Shown here one piece after another: positions 24,178 to 34,300 of a DNA stretch of 64,000 bases (within the stretch, counting starts at the first letter, position 1; each line of letters starts with the position of its first letter). The position numbers were made by a program, and so were the translations under genes. Source of the DNA: JBNRMR01 sp050942895 (lineage in GTDB: Bacteria; Bacillota; Clostridia; Christensenellales; UBA1750). The DNA lies in contig JBMNOE010000005.1 of assembly GCA_050942895.1 (NCBI GenBank), positions 1 through 64,000 on the forward strand, given 5' to 3'. Under the pieces are notes generated by a model. The model was given only the letters and a program-made list of their open reading frames with translations. It searched no databases and had not been told where the DNA came from.

Positions 24178-25467
24178 TTAAAACTCCCGGCAGGATTTTC
24201 GCCCCTCCAGCCAGGCGATCATGTTCAGCACGAGAAAGTTCCAGTTCTGAAAGCCGGGGGTCATTATTGGTTCGCCGGAATCGGGGTGGTAAAACTCGTG
24301 CAGGCAGCCGTTTTTCTCGATATCTTTGCCGAAAAGAAGTACTGTCTTTTCCGCCAGCTTCCTTGCTTCATCGTAAAAGCCGTAGCGCTCAAGGCCGCGA
24401 AAGACCATGTAATTGCTGACGCCCCAGACCGGCCCCAGCCAGTTGGAAGGGTTGTTGGAGGCTGAAAGATCATACATTTTCTCAAGCCGCGAGAGGGTGC
24501 GCACGCCGTACCTGGCGGCAAATGTGCGGGAATCCGATGCCCTTTCGGCCATGCGCAAGGCCTTTTCGCCCGTTGCGATGCCAGCCCAAAGGGGCATGAA
24601 GCTGCACCAGCTGTCGATGCGCATTAAGACGCAGTCCCAGCTTCGGGGAGCGCCGCTGTGCAGCCAGTCGCCTTCATCGACCTTAACAAGATTGTGATCA
24701 ACGGAATAATATGTGCCGTCGCGCTCGTCCCAGCAGTGTTCGTTTATTGCGTCCGATAGCCTTGCAGCGCGCTTTTTCCACTTGACTGAGCCTTTTTCAT
24801 CGCCGGATATCTCCAGCACGAAGGCATAGGCCAGAAGCTCTCTGTAGAGCAGGCTGTTCAGGTAAATATGCCCGCAGCTTCCGCCGGGCCGGTAAAAGAC
24901 GGAGGGATCATTATCGACCCCCACGGCGAAATCATCCTTCCAGACGGCAAGGCCGGTCTTTTCGTTCATGTAATGGGTCAGATAATTGTTTATGAAGTTT
25001 TCAATCTTGCCCAGATGGGGACGAAGCCACTCGGCGTCGCCCTCCCGTTTGATTATGGCCGCTGCGTGCTGCATAATGACGGGCTTGTGGATGTTGCTCT
25101 TAAAGGCATCATAGTCTTTGTTTTGGAAGCGGCGCATCATCCCCTTAGGGGTGAGATTTATGGGCATGGCACCGTTTTCCGGGGTGTGATCAAGGAAATT
25201 TAATATACAGCCCTTTTCATGTTCAATGAACTCGCCGCGGCTTTTGCTGTCCTCCTCCACCTGGGCGAGGGCGATGCTGATGAGCCAACTGTCCCAGTCC
25301 CAAAGGGCGTCGGAGTAATAAAGGCCGCCGGGTGCGCAGGGCACAGTGTAGGGATGCTTTAAAATGCCGGCCGGCTCCCGTTTCATCAGCTTGCAGTTTT
25401 CTAATATATATCCCTTCAAAATTCCACTGTAGCGATCGATCGTTTCATTGTTTCCATAGCAAGACAT
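24178..25467 (-). CDS. GH63/MGH1-like glycoside hydrolase
   Basis: Cytoplasmic (alpha/alpha)6-barrel glycosidase of 429 residues, no signal peptide. Family marks are L-W-D-W-D-S-W near residue 50 (substrate-binding aromatic loop with a likely catalytic acid), D-N-D-P-S-V-F-Y-R-P in the middle, W-D-E-R-D-G-T-Y-Y, and N-W-L-G-P-V-W-G in the last third. These resemble mannosylglycerate hydrolase-like and GH63 enzymes acting on short alpha-glucosides or mannosides. The start at 25467 is chosen over 25518 because GGGAGG precedes it. It is a single gene convergent with the kinase-like gene. Substrate not predictable. Confidence 0.82.
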   Translation of the reverse strand: MSCYGNNETIDRYSGILKGYILENCKLMKREPAGILKHPYTVPCAPGGLYYSDALWDWDSWLISIALAQVEEDSKSRGEFIEHEKGCILNFLDHTPENGAMPINLTPKGMMRRFQNKDYDAFKSNIHKPVIMQHAAAIIKREGDAEWLRPHLGKIENFINNYLTHYMNEKTGLAVWKDDFAVGVDNDPSVFYRPGGSCGHIYLNSLLYRELLAYAFVLEISGDEKGSVKWKKRAARLSDAINEHCWDERDGTYYSVDHNLVKVDEGDWLHSGAPRSWDCVLMRIDSWCSFMPLWAGIATGEKALRMAERASDSRTFAARYGVRTLSRLEKMYDLSASNNPSNWLGPVWGVSNYMVFRGLERYGFYDEARKLAEKTVLLFGKDIEKNGCLHEFYHPDSGEPIMTPGFQNWNFLVLNMIAWLEGRKSCREF

Positions 25468-25633
25468 AATAAATACCTCCCATAGAGGGATTTTCTTATA
25501 ATATAACCAAAGTGTCAAGGCTTATCAAAATGTATTTGCATTAAAATGTTTAAGAAAAGAATATTTAAAAGCGGCCGGCGAATAATAAAGCTGAAAGATA
25601 TGCCGCAAGGCTTGGACGAAAGGTGGAAGCTAA

Positions 25634-25774
25634 ATGGCTAAGGACAAAAAGAAGAAAGACAAGCAGAACCGAAATCAGAATCAGAATCAGAATCAGGATC
25701 AAAACCAGAACCGGAACAAGAGAGAAGAAGACGATCAAAGGCAGCGCCAAAACGAGAGATATGACAACATTTAA
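25634..25774 (+). CDS. Asn/Gln-rich 46-residue protein
   Basis: Small open frame with ATG at 25634 and a plausible RBS (AGGTGGAAG). The protein begins M-A-K-D-K-K-K-K-D-K-Q and then alternates Asn and Gln (five or more N-Q units), ending in charged E-E-D-D and R-Y-D-N-I. It is highly charged and certainly disordered. A terminator follows about 30 bases later, which supports a real transcription unit. Such N/Q- and K-rich short proteins occur among spore core or coat small proteins in clostridia, but no specific family is recognised. The simple repeat CAGAAT could also be non-coding. Confidence 0.55.
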   Translation: MAKDKKKKDKQNRNQNQNQNQDQNQNRNKREEDDQRQRQNERYDNI

Positions 25775-25804
25775 TTGACTGCGGGAGCAGAAGAGGAGCC
25801 AAGA

Positions 25805-25858
25805 GGCCGCCGGTAGCGCTTAAAAAAGCGAAAGACCGGCTGCCTTTTGCTTTTTTGC
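25805..25858 (+). terminator. Terminator after the N/Q-rich gene
   Basis: GGCCGCCGGT (25805-25814) and ACCGGCTGCC (25835-25844) pair with one mismatch, enclosing an inner AGCGCTT/AAGCG hairpin. T-rich sequence follows, with the unit TGCTTTCTTT repeated. Confidence 0.65.
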
Positions 25859-25892
25859 TTTCTTTTGCTTTCTTTTGCTGCGGCGCCTATTG

Positions 25893-25901
25893 TGATATAA
25901 T
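25893..25901 (+). promoter_or_regulatory. Extended -10 promoter of the GNAT gene
   Basis: TGATATAAT (25893-25901) is an extended -10 element 53 bases before the GNAT start. No good -35 is seen; TTGCTG at 25875 is only 15 bases away. Confidence 0.45.
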
Positions 25902-25954
25902 GGAAGCGCAGGCGGCTTGCGCCCGAGAAATTTTTTAGAAAAGGATATGAAAAG

Positions 25955-26542
25955 ATGCTGGACAAAAGCGTTCCTTTTATCGATGTGCTGATGCAAAGAA
26001 AAAAAGGTGCCCCGGTGCCTGACTACAGCCTTCCCCAAGGCTATAGCTTCGCCCTGTTTAAAATGGGCGATGAAAATGCCTGGGCGAAGATCGAGACTTC
26101 CGTGCTGGAGTTTGACAGCGAGGAAGCTGCCCTTAACCGCTTTGAAAGGCAGTTTTTGCCCCATGTTCCAGACCTTGAGAAACGCTGTCTTTTCGTTCAG
26201 GATGATAATGGAGAAAAGATCGCCACCTCAACCGCCTGGTGGTGCTGCGAAAAAAGATGCGATCCCTGGCTGAACTGGGTGGCTGTAAAGCCGGAGCATC
26301 AGGGCAGGGGAATCGGCAAGGCGATTGTGTCCAGGGCTACGCAGATAATGCTTGAGCTGGATGGAGACAAAGACTTTTACCTGCATACCCAGACATGGAG
26401 CCACAGGGCCATCAAGCTCTATGAAAAGATGGGTTATTTTATCACCGCGAGGAAGAATCTTTGCAGATATTCAAATGAGGATTATGAAAAGGCCATTGCT
26501 CTTTTAAAGAAAATATACGCAGAGTATCCCTCCGGGGATTAG
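25955..26542 (+). CDS. GNAT-family N-acetyltransferase
   Basis: Acetyl-CoA-dependent acetyltransferase of 195 residues. The acetyl-CoA pyrophosphate loop is V-K-P-E-H-Q-G-R-G-I-G-K-A (about 108-120), preceded by the beta4 strand W-L-N-W-V-A-V and followed by H-T-Q-T-W-S-H-R-A-I-K-L-Y-E-K-M-G-Y (about 146-163), a typical C-terminal GNAT signature. The RBS is AAAGGA. Substrate is unknown. It has its own extended -10 promoter and no operon partner. Confidence 0.88.
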   Translation: MLDKSVPFIDVLMQRKKGAPVPDYSLPQGYSFALFKMGDENAWAKIETSVLEFDSEEAALNRFERQFLPHVPDLEKRCLFVQDDNGEKIATSTAWWCCEKRCDPWLNWVAVKPEHQGRGIGKAIVSRATQIMLELDGDKDFYLHTQTWSHRAIKLYEKMGYFITARKNLCRYSNEDYEKAIALLKKIYAEYPSGD

Positions 26543-26636
26543 GACGTCTCAGGGTGTTCTTTTTGCGTTCTATTCCGGTGAAAAACAAATCTTACTATTT
26601 TGGTAGAAATTATTATTTGCGATGGCAGTTATGGCA

Positions 26637-26664
26637 TTGTCTACGGCGCAATTTGTGTTATACT
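26637..26664 (+). promoter_or_regulatory. Promoter of fprA
   Basis: TTGTCT (26637-26642), 16-base spacer, TATACT (26659-26664), then a short leader and AAGGAGG before ATG 26698. Confidence 0.55.
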
Positions 26665-26697
26665 TAGTCTAAACATATTTGCACCAAGGAGGTTAAC

Positions 26698-27903
26698 ATG
26701 AAAACTCTTGAGCTTAAAAAGAATTTATACTATGTGGGCGTTCACGACAGAGATCTTAGGGTTTTTGATATAATCATGCTCACCCAGTATGGGACGACCT
26801 ACGGCTCTTATGTCCTTAAGGGCAGCGAAAAGACAGTCCTCTTTGAAACGGCCAAGGATGGCTTTTTAGATGAGTATCTCAAGTCCGTTAGGGAGATTGT
26901 GGACATCGCGGACATCGACTACATAGTGGTCAGTCACACAGAGCCTGATCATTCGGGCAGCATAGAGGCCCTTGTGAAAATGAACCCCGATATTAAAATC
27001 GTGGGCACGGTGCCTGCGCTGACATTCCTTAAGCATATGGTTCAGGCTGAGTTTAAGAGCATCACCGTCAAGGATGATGATGTGCTGAGCCTGGGCGATG
27101 TCAGCCTCAGGTTCTTTAATCTGCCCAATCTCCACTGGCCGGACACAATGCTCACCTACATAGAGGAGCTTTCCACCCTTGTGACCTGCGATGTCTTCGG
27201 CGCACACTACAGCAGCGATGCAATCCTTCGCAGCCAGCTTACCGCCGAGGAGGAGCCCCGCTATCTTGACGCATTTAAATATTACTTTGACAATATCATC
27301 GCTCCGTTCAAACGGCCCTTCATGACCAATGCCCTTAAAAAGATAGACGGCCTTAAGATAGACATGATATGCACCGGCCACGGCCCCGTGCTGGACACCG
27401 GCATCGAGGAGACCATCGCCAGCTATGTGAAATGGTGTGAGGCCGATGCTCCGTTTGAAAAAAAGACCGTCGTGATGCCATATGTCAGCGCATACGGCTA
27501 CACCAGGCGGATGGCTGCCGAGATCGAAAGGGGCCTTAGGGACGGCGGCGTCGATGTTATCGTCCATGATCTTGTGGACGCCGATAAAAAGCAGGTGATG
27601 GCCGATATCGGCCGCGCGGACGGGCTGCTGTTCGGTACGCCCACCTTCCTGGGCGATGCTCTGGAGCCCATTTGGGATCTGCTGATAAAGATGCTCCCTG
27701 GTGTTCACGGGGGCAAGCCGGCAGCCGCTTTCGGCAGCTATGGCTGGAGCGGTGAGGCCGTGGCCTTCATCACCGAGCGTCTAAAACAGCTTAAGATGAA
27801 AACCGTGGAGGGGCTGAGGGTCCGCTTTAAGCCCTTCGATGGGGACATCGCGGCTGCATATGAGTTCGGCAAAAGCTTTGCTGCGAAGGTTCTTGGGGAA
27901 TAG
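26698..27903 (+). CDS. fprA: FprA-type flavodiiron protein
   Basis: Soluble A-type flavoprotein of 401 residues that reduces O2 to water and/or NO to N2O with electrons from rubredoxin or another donor. The N-terminal metallo-beta-lactamase-like domain carries the di-iron ligands H-T-E-P-D-H (80-85), a later His in P-N-L-H-W-P and the Asp in C-D-V-F-G. From about residue 255 a flavodoxin-like FMN domain follows (P-Y-V-S-A-Y-G-Y-T-R-R phosphate loop, G-T-P-T-F-L-G-D loop). No fused rubredoxin. AAGGAGG is optimal. It is a single gene in oxygen or NO detoxification, in keeping with the redox cluster near 50-54 kb. Confidence 0.96.
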   Translation: MKTLELKKNLYYVGVHDRDLRVFDIIMLTQYGTTYGSYVLKGSEKTVLFETAKDGFLDEYLKSVREIVDIADIDYIVVSHTEPDHSGSIEALVKMNPDIKIVGTVPALTFLKHMVQAEFKSITVKDDDVLSLGDVSLRFFNLPNLHWPDTMLTYIEELSTLVTCDVFGAHYSSDAILRSQLTAEEEPRYLDAFKYYFDNIIAPFKRPFMTNALKKIDGLKIDMICTGHGPVLDTGIEETIASYVKWCEADAPFEKKTVVMPYVSAYGYTRRMAAEIERGLRDGGVDVIVHDLVDADKKQVMADIGRADGLLFGTPTFLGDALEPIWDLLIKMLPGVHGGKPAAAFGSYGWSGEAVAFITERLKQLKMKTVEGLRVRFKPFDGDIAAAYEFGKSFAAKVLGE

Positions 27904-27959
27904 CTTGTATTTTGGGGAGTTTGATGGCTTTGCCCTCGGGCTCCCCTTATTATTCTTTT

Positions 27960-28105
27960 TAATCTGGCTCTGCCCCAAGCCCCTCCAGCTTCTGAAAAGG
28001 CTGGATCTTAACTTTAATAAAGCGCTGTGATGAAGGGTCAAGGGAGCGTCCCTTGCGGGCGCAGGGCAGGGCCGCGCGTCGTTCCCCCCGCCCGAGACAC
28101 CGTCG
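27960..28105 (+). repeat. Diverged copy of a dispersed intergenic repeat
   Basis: The segment with GGTCAAGGGAGCGTCCCTTGCG and then CGCGCGTCGTTCCCC (about 28036-28098) resembles the intergenic part of the tandem units at 43218-43731 (GGTCAAGGGGCTTATCCCTTGCG ... CCGCGTCGTTCCCC), with a similar TTTTAA/TTTAATAAA block before it. CAAGGG...CCCTTG can fold as a short hairpin. This suggests a multi-copy non-coding element of the genome. Confidence 0.45.
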
Positions 28106-28153
28106 TTTTCCCGTACGTTTTACAAAAAAAGCTGAAAAAAGCTGAACAAGGGG

Positions 28154-28182
28154 TTGACAACTTTTTTTGGCCGGGCTATAAT
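28154..28182 (+). promoter_or_regulatory. Consensus promoter of glnN
   Basis: TTGACA (28154-28159), exact 17-base spacer, TATAAT (28177-28182). This perfect sigma-A promoter drives a leader of about 155 bases, so downstream control in the leader is likely. Confidence 0.8.
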
Positions 28183-28198
28183 TTGCCTGTACATGTAG

Positions 28199-28283
28199 CG
28201 GCGCCATGGGGAGACCCTCAGGCGCTTTTTCTTTTTTATAGCCGCCGTAGGGGCGGATGTTTTTGGACTGCTTAAAAGCAGCC
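28199..28283 (+). promoter_or_regulatory. Structured glnN leader with early terminator
   Basis: GCGCC (28201-28205) and GGCGC (28221-28225) close a hairpin followed by the T-run 28226-28237, a rho-independent terminator inside the leader. Two more small hairpins follow: CCGCC/GGCGG (28242-28256) and CTGCTT/AAGCAG (28268-28281). Such a leader fits attenuation control; ANTAR antiterminators are known to regulate nitrogen genes in some Firmicutes, but no such protein is seen here. Confidence 0.55.
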
Positions 28284-28345
28284 GTGATGATTGGCAAGAA
28301 AAACTGCATTTCCTATATTGCCGATAAAATTAAGGAGGAGAAAAT

Positions 28346-30439
<2,094 letters not shown>

Positions 30440-30468
30440 TAAAATAAAGCAAAAAATTATATGGATGG

Positions 30469-30520
30469 AAAAGCGCGTGCATCAGCTGAAAAGGTAACTG
30501 CACGCGCTTTTGGTTGATTT
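30469..30520. terminator. Bidirectional terminator between glnN and HAD phosphatase
   Basis: AAAAGCGCGTGCA (30469-30481) and TGCACGCGCTTTT (30499-30511) are perfect 13-base arms with a 17-base loop; poly-T follows on the + strand and A-rich sequence precedes. Confidence 0.9.
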
Positions 30521-30543
30521 TTTATCAATAGTGGAGGTCAGCG

Positions 30544-31209
30544 TTATGAAATCCTCTCAAGGAGGGCGGTCAGACTGCTGATGTCACCGATCACATAATC
30601 CGCGCCGGCCTTGCGCAGCGTTTCTTCGTCGAAGCTGGTGGTCACCGCCACGCAGCCGCAGCCCGCTTTCTTCGCGGCGATCACGCCTGAAACCGCGTCT
30701 TCCACCACAAGGCAGTTTTCGGGCGCTTCCCCGCAAGCCTTGGCCGCCGCCAGATATATTTCCGGGTCGGGCTTTTTGGCGGAAACATCATCGCCGCTCA
30801 GGACTGCTGAGAAAATGCCCATGTCCACCTTCGCCACCGAAAGATTCGCCCGCACCTTAACCATGTCCGCGCTGGAGGCGAGGGCCATTTTACACCCCAT
30901 TTCCGCCAGCTTTTTAAGGGTGGGCAGTGTGCCGGGATAGATGTATATTTCATCCTCCACGATATCAAGATATATTTCGTAAACGCGTTTTTTCATCTCC
31001 GGCATATATTTAACGCCATGTTTTTCAGCCACGCCGCCGATGAAGCGATCCTCACCCATGCCAGTGAAGGGCTTAAAGTCATCAGCGCAGGCGGAAACGC
31101 CATATTCAAGAAGCCCGTTTATCGCCGCTTTTGTGATGACCTTTTCGCTGTCCACCAGCACACCGTCCATGTCAAAAAGAACTGATTTATAGGTTTTTTT
31201 AGCGTTCAT
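30544..31209 (-). CDS. HAD-family phosphatase, beta-phosphoglucomutase-like
   Basis: HAD superfamily subclass I hydrolase of 221 residues. Motif I is F-D-M-D-G-V-L-V-D-S (about 11-20); the Ser/Thr motif A-L-A-S-S-A-D follows in the middle, then motif III Lys (S-A-K-K-P-D-P) and motif IV V-V-E-D-A-V-S-G-V. This pattern is found in beta-phosphoglucomutases and small sugar-phosphate phosphatases. Start 31209 is preferred over 31260 because GGAGGG precedes it. It is divergent from the giant cyclic glucan synthase gene, sharing a 95-base promoter region. Beta-glucose 1-phosphate handling would fit the phosphorolytic domain of that enzyme, but substrate assignment is inference. Confidence 0.88.
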   Translation of the reverse strand: MNAKKTYKSVLFDMDGVLVDSEKVITKAAINGLLEYGVSACADDFKPFTGMGEDRFIGGVAEKHGVKYMPEMKKRVYEIYLDIVEDEIYIYPGTLPTLKKLAEMGCKMALASSADMVKVRANLSVAKVDMGIFSAVLSGDDVSAKKPDPEIYLAAAKACGEAPENCLVVEDAVSGVIAAKKAGCGCVAVTTSFDEETLRKAGADYVIGDISSLTALLERIS

Positions 31210-31231
31210 ATGTACCCTCCGTTTCGAAGTA

Positions 31232-31260
31232 ATTATATCATGGCGTATTATATATTGCAA
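31232..31260 (-). promoter_or_regulatory. Promoter of the HAD phosphatase gene
   Basis: On the minus strand TTGCAA (31260-31255), 17-base spacer and TATAAT (31237-31232) with an upstream TGA making an extended -10. Confidence 0.65.
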
Positions 31261-31261
31261 T

Positions 31262-31291
31262 TTGGAAAAAATACATCGGTATATGTATAAA
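31262..31291 (+). promoter_or_regulatory. Possible promoter of the cyclic glucan synthase gene
   Basis: TTGGAA (31262-31267), 18-base spacer, TATAAA (31286-31291), then GAGAGG before ATG 31305. This leaves a very short leader, so the assignment is tentative. Confidence 0.4.
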
Positions 31292-31304
31292 AGAGAGGTG
31301 CGCT

Positions 31305-34300
31305 ATGACGGCATTGTTTGATTTCGCCTTTGAAAAGCGGCTTTCCGCGGACGATATGCAGAAAAAAATGGAGATACTGGCGAGGGCAGGCTACAAGGGC
31401 GAGGGCAGGCTGGCTTCCTTTGACGCCGTGCTTGAAACGATATCGAAGGCATATTTGAACATAGACAGAAGGGCGGCGGAAGGCATAAAAGCGGTGGGAG
31501 CCTCCCTCTGGCTGTATGAAAATTACCCGCTCTTTGAGGAAACGGTGCTGAATGTCCGCAGAAGCTTGCGAAAAAAGAGCGCCTTTCCACTGGTGCGAAG
31601 GGGCGAATACGCCGGCGTGCCCAGGGGCGTTGCGCTGGCGTTTTTAATGCTGCGCCATGGCGACTGCGAGATAAGCGCGGAAAAGCTCAAGGCGGCGCTG
31701 GAGTCCTTCATGAAGATAGCCCCCCTTTCGCAGAAGGAGCTTTGGCAGATCCCCGCATTTTTTCACTATGCTTTGGGCTGCCTTTGCGCGGTTATATCAA
31801 AAGACATAGACGCCTTTGAAACCGCCAGAGAAAGGGCCGAGGGCTGGCATGAAAACTTGCTTTCGGGGAAAGCGCTTCTGAGCGATCCTAAGCTTAAGGC
31901 GCTGCTTAAGCAGGAAGCTTTTTTGGAGCATTTGATTGCCGTTTCAAGGGACGGCAGCAGCGCCCTGCCCTCACACATCGAGGCTATGGCCGAGGAATCG
32001 GGCATAAGCGTGGCGGAAAGCGTCGATAAGGCCCATGAAACACAGTCTCTTTTGCAGATAAGAATAGCCAACTGCGCCGCTTCAATAAGGGCCATATCAT
32101 CCATGGACTGGATAGGCGTGTTCGAGAGCGTCAATCCCCTTGGGAAGATATTGTCCAAGGAGAAGGCAGGGGTTTTTGTCCGCAACGACTTCGAGTCCCG
32201 CCAGACGCTTTTCAGGCAGGTGTCCCTGTTGGCGCAAAGATCGGACATGGAGGAGATTGAGGTGGCCGAGGCCGCCCTTGACATGGCCGATGAAAAGGGC
32301 ACATATGTCAGCGCTGTTTTGCTGGGCAGGCATTTAAAGGCTCTTAAAAAGGCACTGGGAATAGGCGGGTGGCAGTTTAAAGGTGGCAAATGGCTTTTCA
32401 TGGCGGGTGTTTTGCTGCTGAACGTGGCGGCTTATTACTCCGTCTTTCTGCTGTTCGGCTTTATTGCGGCGGTGCTGTTGTCGGTGCCCATAGCCTCCCT
32501 TTCAATATGGCTGGTGGCGGCTGTGTTTACGCGGATAGTAAAGCCGCGAAGGCTGCTTCGCTATGATCTTAAGGCCGGCATACCGCAGGACCTTAGGACA
32601 ATTGTGGTGATATCATGCCTGATTACAGGCGCAGAATCCATAATCGAGCAGGGCAAAAAGATGGAGAGGCTCTACATCGCCAACAGAGACCCCGGCGGAA
32701 ATCTCCTCATTGCCCTTCTGAGCGACTTCCCGGACGCGCCCCTGGCCCGAATGGCTGAGGATGGAGAGATGCTGCGCATTGAGGAGGATATGATAAATTC
32801 CCTCAACCGCAAATACTCCACCGATAGCTTCTGTTGCTTTCACCGCGCCAGGGAGGCCACCCCGGAGGGCCGCTATATGGGCAAGGAGCGTAAAAGAGGC
32901 GCCATCACCGCCGTGAACAGTTTCCTGCTCGCCGGCGAGGGAGACTTTCTGCTGAAAATTTTCCCGGAGGATTTGGTCGGCAATGTAAAATATGCAGTCG
33001 CCCTCGACTCCGACACAAAGGCCAAGCCCGGCGCCATAAACGAGATGGTCGGCATATTGGCTCACCCCTTCAACGGAAAGTATGCGATTGTCGCTCCGCG
33101 CATCGCCACTCCCCTTGACAGCATAGGAACCAGGCTGCAAAGGGTCATCAGTGCTGATGCAGGCATGGCGGCCTACAGCGGAATATGCAGCGATTTATAT
33201 CAGGATTTGGCGGAAGAAGGCATATATTGCGGCAAAGGAATATACGACATTAAAAAATTTGACGCGGCTCTTCAGGGGAAGATCCCCGATAACACGGTGT
33301 TGAGCCATGATCTTTTAGAGAGCCTTTATGCCAGATGCGCCTATGCCTCGGACATCATTTTTTTTGACGGCGGCCCGGCCTCGGCGGCCAGTTTCTATAA
33401 AAGGCAACACCGCTGGGCAAGGGGCGACTTTCAGCTGATCCCATGGCTTTTAACAAGAAGGGGGAAAGGTCTCTCTGCGCTTTCCCGCTGGAAAATATGG
33501 GACAATATTCGCCGCTGGATGCTGCCGGCCTTCGTCACCGCCGCGCTTATATATCTTTGCGCCAGAGGCTACTGGCTCCTTGCCTATGCGGTTATTTTGG
33601 CGTATCTGCTCACAGCATGCTGGGATAGCTTCCTTTACGCCGCCGCCATGCTGCCAAAGGATGCCTGGACATCCTTGAGCGCTTTTTTTACCACCCTTTG
33701 GCGGATGCTGATATCAAAGCGCAACATGCTCCAGTGGACCACCGCCGCACAGGCTGAAAGGCTCAGCGCTTCAAAAGGCTTGGCATCGGTCATAGGCATG
33801 CTGCCCAATATAATCTGCACTGGGTTGCTGGTGCTGGCGGGGGTTTTATCGCCAGTGCCGTGGGGCCTGCTTTTTGCCTTGCCGGTAGGGCTTCTGTGGC
33901 TGTTCGGCATTTTTTTGGCGGAGAAGTCATCTGAAAAGCTTCAGGATATGCCGCCATTTTCAGATGAGCAAAGAAAAACCCTTATACGGATCGCCAGAAA
34001 GACATACTCCTGGTTTGAGCAGGTTCTGGATGAAAGGGGCAACTTCCTGCCCCCTGACAATGTGCAGATACTGCCATATCGCGGCGCGGTGGAAAGGACT
34101 TCGCCCACCAACGTCGGCTACGCCCTTTGCGCCCATATAAGCGCCTACGAGCTGGGCTTCATCGATTCTGCGATGCTGCTTGAAAGGCTTGAAAGGACAA
34201 TCCAAACGATGGAGCGGATGCCCAAGTGGAACGGCCATCTTTACAACTGGCATGACTTAAAGAGCCTTGAGCCGCTGCCGCCCAAATATGTTTCAAGCGT

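Noticed and set aside
26866..27708. 280-codon minus frame opposite fprA
   Set aside because: The plus frame is an unmistakable flavodiiron protein; the minus frame is a shadow of biased codons.
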